A DNA stretch of 64,000 nucleotides. Source: Cladobotryum mycophilum (taxonomy: Eukaryota > Ascomycota > Sordariomycetes > Hypocreales > Hypocreaceae). The translations under genes were made by a program, and so were the position numbers. The notes below the pieces were generated by a model, which saw nothing but the letters and a program-made list of their open reading frames with translations, made no database searches and was not told the DNA's origin. Shown here one piece after another: positions 11,086 through 22,481 of this stretch; position 1 is the stretch's first letter; the number at the start of each line of letters is the position of its first letter. The DNA is taken from positions 1-64,000 of the forward strand of contig JAVFKD010000013.1 of NCBI GenBank assembly GCA_036429605.1, given 5' to 3'.

Positions 11086-11714
11086 TTTTTTATATAGTTT
11101 ATTAAGGGGTTTAGGGTAGAATTAAATTAGCTTGTAGCTAAAGCATTAGGTTATAGTTGTTTTTGTCGAGGGGTTAGCTTATAGCTATTTTCCGCTATAC
11201 TTTTAGTTATAGCTGTTTCCGGCTATACCTTTACTTATAGCTGTTTCCGGCTATACCTTTGGGTTATAGCTGTTTTCGGTTATACCTTTAGGTTATTTAA
11301 TAGTCCCTGTTTTTCCTGTTTTTTTTATTTTCCATCTTTAGTTTTCTATCCTTGTTTTATCCTTGGGTTATCCTTGTTTTATTCTATTCAACTACAAAAT
11401 TATCCTTAACTTATTCTTTAGGTTACCGTTAGGTTACCTTTGCGTTGGCTTTGGGTTATTTTTAGTTATATAGCGTATTTTTATAGCTATTTATTAGCTG
11501 ATTTCTTTAGCTATTTTATAGTTATCTCTTTGCCACCTTAGTAGCTATTTTATAGCTATTTTATAGCTGTTCTTTCTAGCTATTCTAAGCTATTCTAAGC
11601 TATTTCAAGCTATTTCAAGCTATTTCAAGCTATTTCAAGCTAGTTATAGCTAGTTATAGCTACCCTTAGCTAAGCATAGCTAAGCATAGCTATTCCTACC
11701 TATTTTACCTACCT

Positions 11715-14700
11715 ATGGCTTCCTGCCCCACTTGCAATAGGGTCTATAAGGACCCTTTGCACCATATACGTAAAATACACCCCCAAGAGCAATATACTAA
11801 CCTAGAGCTACAGCCCCTAGGCTTAGTTGCCTGCCCTATTTGCTATACTGCCTGCCTAGGCCAGCACGGAATCCATACCCATCAGGCCAAGGCACATAAT
11901 ATAGCTGGCACGAACCCTAGTTCCAACCTAGCTAGGAGGGCAGCTACCCAATCCGTCCGACCTAATAGCCCCTTGGCTATACACCTAAATCAGGGTCGGA
12001 AAAGAAGGTCTTCCTATGACCTTATTCATCCAGCTACCCGGCTAAGAAATAGATCCCCTGATGCCCCTGATAACCTAGAAGATCAGGGACTAGGAAAAGG
12101 AAAAGGCAAAGAAAGGGCTAGGTCTAGGGCTTCCTCTATGACCTCCCTGCCTTCTTTATCTGACCTATTTGACTCTGACGACCCTAACGAGGTTATAGAC
12201 TTAACTGATAAGCCAGATAACTGGGAAGGGCCTATGAGCTTAAAACGACCTACTAGTCCGGAGAGACTTATAGGTCCTAAAAAGCTTAGAATCCCGGATG
12301 ATCTTATAGGCTTAGAAGGGCTAGCTAACTCGAAGAGGTTAGCTAATCCGGAAAAACCTATAGATCCAGTTACTCTAGCGAAATCAAAAGGTCCTATAAC
12401 CTCAAGGACCTTAGCAGAATCAGCTTGGGCAGCTATGGTAGATACGGCAGCTACAGCAACTACGGCAGCTACAGCAACTACGGCAGCTACAGGGGCTACG
12501 GCAGCTACGGCAGCTACGGGGGCTACAGAGGCTACAGAGGCTACAGAAGCTATAGGGAACCCAAGAGCCCTAGAAAAACAACACCTTCAAGCCCTAAAGC
12601 CTTCCCTAGACGCCCCTACAACCCAGATTTTACTGGCTTTTTCCCCAGTCCATGTCCCGGAAAATAGACTCCACGCTAGGCACGCTGCTGTTTTTATAGC
12701 AACGGCTAAACGATTAGCCGAAGCCTTCCTAGCTAAACCTACGGAAAAAGCCCTACTACACTTTCTTATCCTTCCTAGGGTCCTAGGTCTAGGTATTCAA
12801 GAAGGTCAGCTGGTAGCTACACTAAGGGATTTCCCCCAGAACCTGGATTCCTTACAGACCTTGATCCAGGTTAAGGGCCCCGAGGAAACCCCACAGAACC
12901 TAGATCCAACCAAGCAAGCTATAAGGCTACTGGAAATGGGATATTTAGGTAGGGCCTCTAGAGCCCTATACGAAAACGCTCCTATGGCAGCGGATAGCCC
13001 CGAGACTAGGGCCCAGCTATTAGAAAAACACCCAATAGGGCCTAAAAACCCGTTTATTTCTAATAAGGCTAGGCCAGCCGCTGGCCAATCTATTACCCAG
13101 AAGACTATTCTAAAGGCTATAAAATCTATAAGCCCGGAAAAAGCCTCAGGCCTTAGTGGATGGACTAGACCGTTACTAGACCTAGCTATAAGGGAATCTT
13201 CTACCGTAGAATTCCTTAGGCTTCTAGCTGATATGATTAGACAAGGTACAGCCCCCGGGGCTAGGCTTCTATGTGCCTCTAGGTTAATTGCCCTTAGAAA
13301 ACCTGATAAGGGCATAAGACCTATAGCAATAGGAGATATCATCTATAGGCTAGCTATGAAGGCTATCCTAATTACCTCTTTTAAAACCTCTATGCTATTA
13401 CCTAATCAACTAGGGGTAAATAGCCCGGGAGGGGTCGAACCGGCTATCTTCTTACTAGAAGAAGCTATAACTGGAAATAACACATCTGGAATAGCCAAAA
13501 TAGCCTCCCTAGACCTAGCAAATGCCTTCAATTCAGTCAGCAGACTAGCTATAGCTGGGGCTATAGCCACCTATGCCCCAACCTTCTATAAGGCAGCTGC
13601 TTGGGCTTATAACAATCCCTCTATCCTGGTTACGGCTGCAGGGGCTATAGTGGCCTCTAGTGAAGGGGTTAGGCAAGGGGACCCCCTAGGGCCCTTACTA
13701 TTTTCCCTAGCCTTTAGGCCCACTTTAGAAGCTTTAATTACTAGGCTACCTAAAGCAAATATAGTAGCCTATCTGGATGATGTTTATATCCTAGATAAAG
13801 ACCCTCAAATCCCTATCTTATCTAAGATAACAGAAACCTTCCAGAAGTCCCCTGTAACCTTAAACCTAGCTAAAAGCAAGGAATATAAGGTATCTAGTTT
13901 ACGTCAGAACGGCCTAGGGGCCCTAGGGACCTTTATAGGACCCCTATCAACTAGAAAGGCGTTTCTAGAAGCTAAGATATCTAAGTTTTCAGCTACTATC
14001 ACAGCTTTAGAAGACCTTCCTAAACAGTATAGCCTGCTATTGCTTAGAGGAAGTGTTCATCTTCTCCTTAGGCACCTACTAAGGCAGCTAGACCCTAGGG
14101 GCCTAGAGGTTCAATGGGCTACCCTAGATAACCTTATCAAGGACTCTATCCAAGGCCTAGCTTCTAGGTCCCCTAAGGGTCAGCCCTCTAATCTTATGGA
14201 ACTAAACAAGGCCCAGCTAGACCTAGTGGCCTTACCAGCTAGGGAAGGAGGGCTTGGAATACCCTTATATAAGGAATTTGCCTTAAAAATCTACCAAGCC
14301 GCAAGAAACGCTAGTCAACCTATCCTAGATAAGATCCTAGGGAGGAATATAGCTAGAAGCCAGCCTAAGGAACCCTTCCAGACCGCCAAGGAAGTCCTTA
14401 TAGAGGCCACTAGCTTACGGATAGAGAGATTAGCAGAGGTTCTATACCCTGACCAGCTAAGAGCTAGGATCGAAAACAGTAGCTATCTTAGCCGCAAGTG
14501 GCTTCAGGTCTTGCCCACACAAAAACAACATATTATAGCAGACCAAGAAGTTGCCGAGGCTTTAAGAAATAGGCTATTAATCCCAGTCAAGCTAGGAAAT
14601 AGCCTATGCAATAGCTGCGGAGAAAAGGCATCCCTAGGCCACGAAGACGTGTGTAAAGGAGCTAGCCGAAGGTGGATCAACCGCCACAATCAGATAACCC

Positions 14701-15318
14701 GTGCCATTTATAAAACACTAGCTAGCCGGGCTAATCTAGAAGTGGAAATCGAACCTTCCCTGACCCCTTATATACCCTCAGGCCCCAAGGACCCTCAGGA
14801 CCCTCAGGACCCTCAGAACCCTCAGAACCTTCAGAACCCTCAGGACCCTCTTAGTGCCCCAGGCCCTAGCACCCAAGGCCCTAGACCTCAAGACCCCCAA
14901 AGACCCCTAGATCTCAGACCCACCAAAAAGCAGATATAGCTATTACCCTAGGGTCTAGCCGCTATTTCTACGATATCCAAATCGTAGCTATAAATAAGCC
15001 CTCAGCTAGACCCGAGGCTTATAGCACGTTAGCAGAGGCTGCTAAGGAAAAACAGCGCAAGTATGAGTATTTAGGCCCTTTTTCAGGCCTATAATTATCT
15101 CATCAGGGGGCCTATTCGAAAAAGAGGCTTCTAAGCACTATAAGGAACTGCAGAAGGCTGCAGGGCCTACAGCAGCTACTTGGATGGATAATCAGATAGG
15201 GCTTATTCTGGCTAAGACTAGGGCCCAATCAGCCCTTTCTATAGCTAAGGATATCCCTAGGACTATAGAAAAGACCTGGGAAGCTAGAAAAAGTATAAGA
15301 AAAACCAAGACTAACTAA
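11715..15318 (+). CDS. LINE polyprotein: C2H2 fingers, reverse transcriptase, restriction-like endonuclease (two frame breaks)
   Basis: Target-primed reverse transcription protein. Fingers at C4/C7/H17/H22 and C40/C43/H56/H61 probably bind DNA. A Thr/Ala-rich tandem repeat lies at about residues 242-280. Reverse transcriptase starts near residue 475 (SPEKASGLSGWTRPLLDL), with GVRQGDPLGPLLFSL near 652 and the catalytic AYLDD near 685. A CCHC motif (CNSCGEKASLGHEDVC) lies near 965, then an Asp-Pro-Gln repeat. The first frame stops at 14939, but after one missing base in A5 (14925-14929) the coding continues as ADIAITLG and YDIQIVAI, the PD..D core of a restriction-like endonuclease, with a KEKQRKY block. 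A second missing base in T5 (15079-15083) precedes the final frame, ending at TAA 15316-15318. With both bases added the length is 1,202 codons. N-terminal fingers with a C-terminal REL place it near R2/NeSL/CRE-type LINEs, many of which are site-specific. Confidence 0.85.
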
Positions 15319-15399
15319 CTATAGCTTATCCTTTTACTATCCTTAATTTCCTTGTTTTTCTTGTTTTTTCTTCTTTTCTTATTTTTCCCTTATTTTCTC

Positions 15400-15475
15400 T
15401 TATCTTTCTTATTTTCCTTATTTTCCTTATTTTCCTTATTTTCCTTATTTTCCTTATTTTCCTAATTCTCTTTAT
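15400..15475 (+). repeat. Nonamer array (TTATTTTCC)n in the LINE trailer
   Basis: About seven tandem TTATTTTCC units, imperfect at both ends, directly downstream of the LINE stop codon. The surrounding 15330-15560 sequence is nearly all T, C and A on this strand. Confidence 0.75.
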
Positions 15476-16740
15476 TTTTCCTTATCTTTTCCTTATTTTC
15501 TCTTATTTTTCTATTTTTCTTTTATTTTCTTTTTATTCCTTTATACATTCCTTAAATCCCTATTATTTCCTTATAAAAAGCTATATAAAAACCCTTATAA
15601 AAACAATCTAGCATAGTGGCTTAGTATAATTAATATAAGAGAAATTAAAACCACTAACAACACAGAAATAATAAATAGCATTCCCAGGAACAGTAAAAAA
15701 GGTTTAGAGCCTTACCTTAGTCCAGTGGATCGGGTTAGCCCTACTAAGCTCTCACCAGTGTTTTCTTTTATAGTATATCTTTAGCCTCTTTTAGCTTATA
15801 GATAAAAACTAGCACTAGTTAAAGTCATTATAGATAAGGCTATTATAGATAGTTAGGCTATTAATTACTAGGGCCGGGTTAGATAGCCTATAATCGAGGT
15901 TAAGGTCAGTAATCCTATTGGCCTAGCCGTCTAGGCTTACCGTAGGGTAATTAGCGATTATAGCTTTTTGTGTCTTTTAGTTAATCTTAGGATATAGTTT
16001 AAGTAAATGACTTAAAAGTAAAAGAACGGTAAACCTATAGGCTTTATATATAAGAACCTGGTAGGTTTTGTTTTAGATAAGCTAGTTAACTAGTATTATT
16101 CTTTTTTTATTTTTTTATTTTTTTATTTTATTACTTTAATCTTAATCTTTAATCTTGGTTTTTAAACGTATAGGGTAAGTAAAAGATTATAAATAAAATA
16201 AATAAGTAAATAAGTAAATAAGTGAATAAATAAGGTTATTTATAGGGTAAGTAAATAAATAAGTAAATAAATAAATAAGTATATTATATATTTATTTATT
16301 TATCTATCCTATCCTATCCTATCCTATCTATTTATTTATTTATTTATTTATCTATTTGGCTGGCTGGCTGGCTGGCTAGTTTTGGCTAGCTTTAGCTGGC
16401 TAGTTTTGGCTAGCTTTAGCTGGCTAAGGGTTAGCTAAAGTAATACTCTTATAAACAACTATTATTTTTCTATTACCTTACCTTATTTTACCCGAACCCT
16501 GGTCTTACTTAATTTAAACCCTTTTATGCTTAATTTAAAACCCTTAGCCTGACCTTATAACCTGACTAGACCGTTTTCGACAGCGGTATTTAGTGATACG
16601 GTATCTCATGCCCCTATCGCGCCCGATGTCTTGCGCTGTGCGCCCTGGTTAGCCCGGGGCCCTTAGGGGCCGCGGTATCTGGTGTCGCGTACCGCCGGCC
16701 TCGCGGTTAGGATAGCATCCGACACTAGGCAACTACAACA
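15476..16740. other. AT-rich spacer with microsatellites and one GC-rich patch
   Basis: No gene is seen. Microsatellites: AATAAGTA-type units at about 16195-16290, TATCC/TATTT units at about 16290-16350, GGCT units at about 16357-16377, then GGCTAGCTTTAGCT repeats to 16430. At 16570-16720 an abrupt GC-rich patch contains the near-palindromic CCCGGGGCCCTTAGGGGCC; its origin is unknown. Confidence 0.6.
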
Positions 16741-17873
16741 CAACAAGACTTTCTAAGGTAACATAGGGTTTAAACTTAATAATAAAAGATCCTGTCATTC
16801 CCGATATACTAACGTTAGGTTTAAGAAAACCTAAAAGTCAAAGTATATGGTATACAATAGGCTATGATTCTATAGGCTAAAGCAAAGTAATGGGTAAGAG
16901 TAGCAGGGGCATGTATGTATTCTATACAAGTTATCCAAAGAGTATTAGTCCTGTGATCATTTTGCTCTCGTAACAAAATAAGAGCTACAGCATAAGAGAG
17001 GGAGAATGAGATTAACCCCCCTACACTTCAGTATCGGCCATCTCATTCGCTTATGGCGTCGCTACAGAGTAGCATCCATAGAAATGATGCACACCAACCA
17101 TTGCCGAGGAGAAATGCCATGGAGCTGGCAGTTATAAAAGGTGGGGAAATAGATGAGACCCCCACCTTGTGCGACTTGATTGAGGCTCTGCTATGGGATT
17201 CATCCAACCAGAGATCTACTTCGGTCAGCACAGGTGTTTAGACACGTAATGTGAACCGTTTCACGGCATGCATCTCTGCCTAACGTGCCCGTTCTTAAGA
17301 TGGATGGTGCGAAAGATGGCTAGGAATATCTTCTGGCTAGAATATACATCCCGATTCGGTATCCTGATAATCCTAGTCTTCGGTCGGTCCCTCTCGCATG
17401 GGTACATGCGCGTTTTAGGGGTACCATCATGATTTGGATTGCTCAATGGCGGACACATCCTGCCGAGGTAGCTACTCTCCTCTGCATCATCTGATGTATT
17501 GCGTTTCTGATATCCACGACTCTCTTTTTCGTCAACTGAGGACAAAAGCACGTAACGACTATCTAGTTGCATCATGTGTTACAGATTGGAATACTCAAGA
17601 TGGCTTTGCAAGCCGCAGTGGTAACAGAATAACAATCACTACGAACATGGTATGCATAGGTATCAACTTAATACTAGATATATGTACTAGCCGTTAATAG
17701 TTTTGTGAAATGCTCATGGATATTTTCTGCAAGAAGCTTCTAGATGTAACTCTGGCAGGAGCTTTTTATCCCGTTTAAACCCGCCTAGTATCCGCCTTAT
17801 TTGACAATTTAATGGCTGATTTAGTCATCAAGCATGATAAACACATTGCTGTTCTAAAAGATACCTTGCGACC
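16741..17873. other. Ordinary-composition spacer, no supported gene
   Basis: Base composition is normal for a gene region and RIP is not evident. Short open frames (for example 17053-17241 plus, 17261-17575 minus) have no recognisable domain or splice support. It may hold decayed coding sequence. Confidence 0.45.
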
Positions 17874-18304
17874 TTATAGCTTATTCGATGGCTTGTTCGT
17901 TTCAATAACTTCTCTAAACATATCCTCTGTCTTGCGTGCAGTCTCGGTTCCATCTGTCCTCGTGGCATCTTCCAGCTTTTTAGTCTCAGGACTCATGCAG
18001 TAATAACCCCCGTCGAACAGCCGGCGGGTGCCATCGGAGGGCGGCAATATCCTAGCATTACTATGCTACCATGCGTTACAGCTGCTAGCACCTTGTCGGT
18101 GTGGCATTCCAGAACCTTGGTGGTGTATCTATATTCACTAGGTGTAGCGGGGGATACCTAATAATAGGCGACAGTGCCGGCATCAGTTTTGGAAACTAGA
18201 ATCCGGTCAGACCTCGACTGAAAGACGTCGATGGCAGTTTGACCCTGTGCCACAACAAGGGCTGGTATATGGAGAGTCAGGGAAGAGGTAATAAGAATTC
18301 TCAT
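17874..18304 (-). pseudogene. Possible small secreted protein, relic
   Basis: From ATG 18304 the frame reads a hydrophobic start ending in a plausible signal-peptidase site (MRILITSSLTLHIPALVVAQ then G). It stays open for 103 codons to TGA at 17993-17995, except for one TAG after residue 48 (18158-18160). A TAG in TATTAG is what one CpA-to-TpA change in a CAG codon would give. At the end an overlapping ATG (17996) in the next frame continues as a hydrophilic stretch (SPETKKLEDATRTDGTE) to TAA at 17874. I do not recognise the family. The reading is inferred from frame openness and composition only; it could be chance. Confidence 0.35.
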
Positions 18305-19493
18305 CTTGGAAGGCTTATAGAGCGACTTTAAGGTCATGTTTTATGAAATGAGGTTAAGAGTATAAAAACAGTACTAATTTTTTGGGTAACTTCCTAGAAT
18401 GTATTCACGCGAAGTATCTCCTTGATTTATAGTTTAATATTTATTCAGTAGTCCACCTGATCCAACCCGGTCCGCGCTATGGGAACCCCTGTCCTTGGGT
18501 ACGCCCGGGGTCTTAAAGTTAAGACTAGAGAGCTACCCAATGTTAGGTTACTTTACTGAATCCCATTCAAGTCTTGCAGCAGTATTGCGGTTTCTGCCTT
18601 ATTTAAAAGTTGAAGTGAGGTATCCTACTTGAAGTACTCGTGTTTCTGTAAGGCATTCATGCTTCCCAAGACACTATCCACCAGCAGTTTTACCAACCAT
18701 TCGGCCGGATGCACTTGCGCCTAAAATGTCCGGATATGAAACGAAAGTATGAACGCGTACTATCAGTGCTGAACTAGGATGCCCAGAAATAAGACAAGGT
18801 AGTATTAGGCTCAATGCACAAACTAGCCTTTGGGTCGAAGACGTTTTCAAGACCCAAGCCGTTTATTCTCATATGCAATACTATGTAGATATTATTACGC
18901 GTCTTCTTGTCCCTGTTTAGTCCACAAGTCGGAAGAAGGCTTCGGTGACAATAAACAGTCACGAGACATAGCGAAAAGACGCAATACAATAAGCGGTCCA
19001 TACAAACGTTACCACATGGACCTCTAAAGCGAACATTCGAGACCATTTGGCCCCCCAGTTGGTTTGCGATATGCAGTAGAGCAGCCTAAGAGTGGAGTAA
19101 AGGTGGGGACTGAAGTTACGAATAATGAATCCTAAGATGCTTTGGACCTGTGGAATTTATGGGTCTGCAGGAATTCCAAAGAATAGTTGCGGATGTAGAT
19201 AAGGCCTGTATGGGCTTATTCGTGTGTAGTGTCGAATGCTATATAGGGAGAATAAAAAGAGGCTTAATAAACATAGGACCTGCAACCAAGGGATCTGTAT
19301 TGGATAAGGTATCTAATGTCTGGATATTTAATGGCGCCCTGGGTGCGACTCATTTTGAAAATGATTGCCGACGGTGAGACCAAGCGTAAGCAACGTAGAC
19401 TTCGCTCTTAAGCTAGCTCTCGAAGAGAAATAGCGCCAACAACGGATTTTATAATATAAATGTGGTTCGCCCGGTTGTTTAGAAAGTGTATGC
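18305..19493. other. Spacer, no supported gene
   Basis: Normal composition, not RIP-like. The open frames at 18774-19046 (minus) and 19150-19377 (plus) lack domain or splice support. Nothing else is recognised before the hAT target duplication. Confidence 0.45.
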
Positions 19494-19766
19494 GTTGTAG
19501 GCAGTGAAGCAATCCGATCAAACAAATCAAATCCGGGCCCTGGATTTGCGTATTTGAAGCTTTGGTGATAGTATGTTTGTTTGTTTGCTCGATTTGATGG
19601 TATTTGAATTGTCTCAGGGTTGTAAAATGAAACTATCGTGAAGCTATTTATATATTATTTTCTAAGCATTGCTATGGGCTCTTTTCTTCGTTATCCACAC
19701 CGTTTTCTTACCTTCGATCGCCGGTTTTCTTTTTGATTCGTGATCACCTCATTTACTAATAGTTTA

Positions 19767-22252
19767 TCAAGAGAGAGTAACGCCTCCTAAGGATACTGCG
19801 CCCTGCCGTATCCAGCTCTTCATGCATTCCAATTGCTCAAGGGTTCCTGATTTCATCAAGAGCCTCTGTGACGAGAGCGTTAGCTTGGCTTGACTGAAAG
19901 TTCTCTCGCATTCAGCTGCCATTGCGGGAATAGCAAGAAGGTCTAATGCAAGCTGACTAAGTGTTGGAAATAAGGTTTGCTGTGATATCCACCATTGTAC
20001 AGGATCATCAACTTCTCGCGGTTGAGGTAGTTGGAGATATCGCTTAAGCTCGGAGATTTGATCAGGCTCCTTTGGCGTTGTGTTCGTCATCCACTGGTGG
20101 AACCTGGAGGGCTCCTTTCGTGATAAAAACATAGGCTGAGGAACCGGGGGGTTGGAGGTTGATCAATAACAAAGAGGTTATCGTGTTGACGATACCACTG
20201 CTCCCAATAGCGTTCCAAACCCTCAATAGCATTATCAAACCAAATCGCTTGATCAGGATCATTCCACCGCTTCTTAAGCCATCGGAAATTATATTGTGGA
20301 TGTAGTATCACAGAAGCAGCGAAAAGGGGCGAGTCCCCAAGCTTTGTATAGTAATTGTTTAATTTCTTCCACGCATTTGTAATTGATAGCCGAAGATAGG
20401 CTTTGGAGTCAGCTTGAAGCCCTTGAAGTCGCCTGAATTGATCTTGCCGCTCGTCGGATTGGTATTCGGCTCGTATGTGCTGGGGGAGACTCTGCCACGA
20501 GGCCATCGGAAGCGACTGTGATCTTGGTGTATTTTGCTGTGATAATTGCCTTTGAGAACGTGTTGATGCCCTCTTTGTCACTAACGGCATTTGGCTTGAA
20601 GTCTGTTCAATTTGCTCGTCAGTTGGGCTATCAAAAAATGCCTTCCAAAACTCAAGATCATCAAGAAGATACTCAATGCCGGTCAGGACTTCCCAAAGCT
20701 GGCCAAATCCGCCGGCCTTGGCGCGGCTTTGACACTGCATTGTCTGCTCATAAAGAGGCTCGAGGATCGCCTTGACCTCTGTGAGAAGCCGCCAATCCTC
20801 AATTATGAGAACATCTTCATTTGGAATTCGATTCGATGGATCAGGCTCGAGCTGGCTTCCATGGATGAAGGCTTGGATGTGTGCCTGCTTTTTAATAGCA
20901 CGATCAAGCATTAGATAAGTCGAATTCCATCGTGTATCGTTGTTCATAATAACCTCAAGCTCTTTATCCGATTCCTCGAAGAGTACAAAGTCCTCTGTAT
21001 TAAGCTCGTGGGCGCTGTGTTGGAAGCGTTCACTTCGCTGTGGAGAGCTTCGAATAAACTTCACAATGTTCCGAAGCTTTCCAATTGGCCCCCTCCTTCT
21101 CCAATGCCTAAGATCTTTATCAATATCCTTAAGAGCCTCATAATGCTGTGATTCTTGCTCAAAGGTCTCACTATCCTCTCCATAAAGAAAAGCCCGACCA
21201 ACTAGGTTAAGAATATGACCAAAGCATCGCATTCGACGGTCAGAAGCATCTGAGGGCATCATCATAGGGTTCAGAAGCTGGAAGAGATGTTGTATACAGG
21301 TATCATTATTTGTGGCATTATCACAGATAATAGTACCAACGCGATCTTCAATATCCCAATCTTGGATGACTTTATGGAGTGTTGATGCGATATTATTGCC
21401 GGTATGAGCCCCATACTGTTGCCGGAGGGCAAGAAGGCGATGTTGATGTATTCCATTAGGGTCTGTGAAGTGTGCAACAATGCCATTTATTGCAAGTCTA
21501 TTTGGCGAGGTCCAGAGGTCAAAGCCAAGATGCACCTTCGTCAGGGCATTCTGAAGCTCATCACGAATAATTTTCTTATTGTCATTGAAGATAGTATCTA
21601 GCATTTGACGTTGGTTTGTTCTATTCAATGATAACCCAGAAAAAAGCTGCATATTAAGATCCATCATCAAGCTGCGGATAAAAGGATCGTCAAATGTATT
21701 GAACGCTTCATTGGAGTTGATGATATAACCAAGGGCTAGCTCATGAAGCTTATGGACTTGGTTCTTTGGAAAAACCGTAGATATTCGAGTTCGTTTCGGG
21801 GGAGGCTGATCATCGGTATCAGAGCTTGTAGTCGAGCCGCCGGATAGAGATCGATAGATTCGATGAGCCCGTTGAAGATGCTCTTTTGCAGAAGTCGTAG
21901 CTGATGCCTTAAAGGGCTTAGAATGACCCATATGATCACATCGTCGGCAGACCCAGAAAGCATCGCCTAAGAGATAAGGTTAACTAAATAAAAACGCGAT
22001 AAAAGAGAGCTTACCATATTGATCTAAAGGCGTAATTTCCCGTATAAAGATCCCTTCATTTACGATCCAGCTGGTCCGGCCTCGTGAGCCTTTCTTGCTC
22101 ATCAAATCGTCGTTCACGTATCGTTTTCCCTTCCAAGTGGCGACCAGCATGTTATTGAAGGTCTCGCAAGCTCGAGGGTTATCTTGGGAGGGCGGTATTA
22201 GCTGCTGGATAATGCCGCGAGGGCGCGATGCATTAAAAACCGTGAGACTCAT
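19767..22252 (-). CDS. hAT transposase (BED finger, C-terminal dimerisation domain; one frame break)
   Basis: The cut-and-paste transposase of the surrounding element. Exon 1 is 22252-22015; a 48-bp intron (GTAAGC..TTAG, 21967-22014) splits the gene inside the BED finger; exon 2 runs to 19767. Splicing joins the first Cys pair (FWVCRRCDHMGHSKPF) to SAKEHLQRAH, completing C-x2-C...H-x4-H. The RNase-H-like core follows, including TKVHLGFDLWTSPNR and LEVIMNNDTRWNSTYLMLDR. The last part carries the hAT dimerisation block (DLLAIPAMAAECERTFSQAK). One base is missing in a C6 run (G6 on the plus strand, about 20146-20151), splitting the 614-aa piece from the last 120 residues. With it the coding length is 2,439 nt, 813 codons. 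The listed start is the ATG at 22252. The gene would be functional if the break is a sequencing artefact. Confidence 0.85.
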
Positions 22253-22406
22253 CGTCAAGGCCAGGGTAAGGTGGTTAAGGCTGTGATGTTGTAATTGTGG
22301 TGTTGATCATAAGAGGCATCACGAACGCGATGTGATAAAAACGCGAAAAAGAATAGTATGAGCTTAAACCTTATTGCCCAAAAAAAGGTAACTAACCAAT
22401 CAAAAG

Positions 22407-22481
22407 CCCGTATAGTCTAATGGTATCGTAATTAGTCATAATAGCTAAAAGGTTGTAGGTTTAAATCCCAAGTTTATCCAC
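22407..22481 (+). ncRNA. tRNA-like sequence with A and B boxes, inside the hAT element
   Basis: TAGTCTAATGG at 22413-22423 fits the RNA polymerase III A box and GGTTTAAATCC at 22458-22468 fits the B box (one C-to-T from consensus). Their 45-bp spacing matches a tRNA gene. The acceptor stem does not pair convincingly and I could not assign an anticodon. A degenerate tRNA gene or a tRNA-derived fragment is likelier than a working tRNA. It lies upstream of the transposase start. Confidence 0.4.

Larger units (their letters stand above)
11101..15475 (+). mobile_element. REL-type non-LTR retrotransposon (LINE)
   Basis: The element comprises a repeat-rich leader (11101-11714), one long coding region (11715-15318) and a T-rich trailer with a nonamer array. 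The leader has about four copies of a 35-bp unit with TTATAGCTGTTTCCGGCTAT (11190-11295), then tandem AGCTATTTCA units (about 11575-11645). Its TAGCT/CTAG-rich vocabulary continues through the coding region and distinguishes the element from its neighbours. No poly(A) tail or target duplication could be delimited, so both ends are approximate. RIP has not visibly acted on it. Confidence 0.75.

Noticed and set aside
12425..12667. Gly/Tyr/Ser-rich open frame
   Set aside because: It is the out-of-frame shadow of the Thr/Ala tandem repeat inside the LINE.
15400..15475. CRISPR-like array
   Set aside because: The repeats are contiguous nonamers without spacers, in a eukaryotic LINE trailer.
17053..17241. 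62-residue frame with ordinary composition
   Set aside because: Both strands are open here and no homologous family is recognised.
18774..19046. Minus-strand frame with a hydrophobic segment
   Set aside because: No family resemblance, no splice signals and an ambiguous start; chance is as likely.
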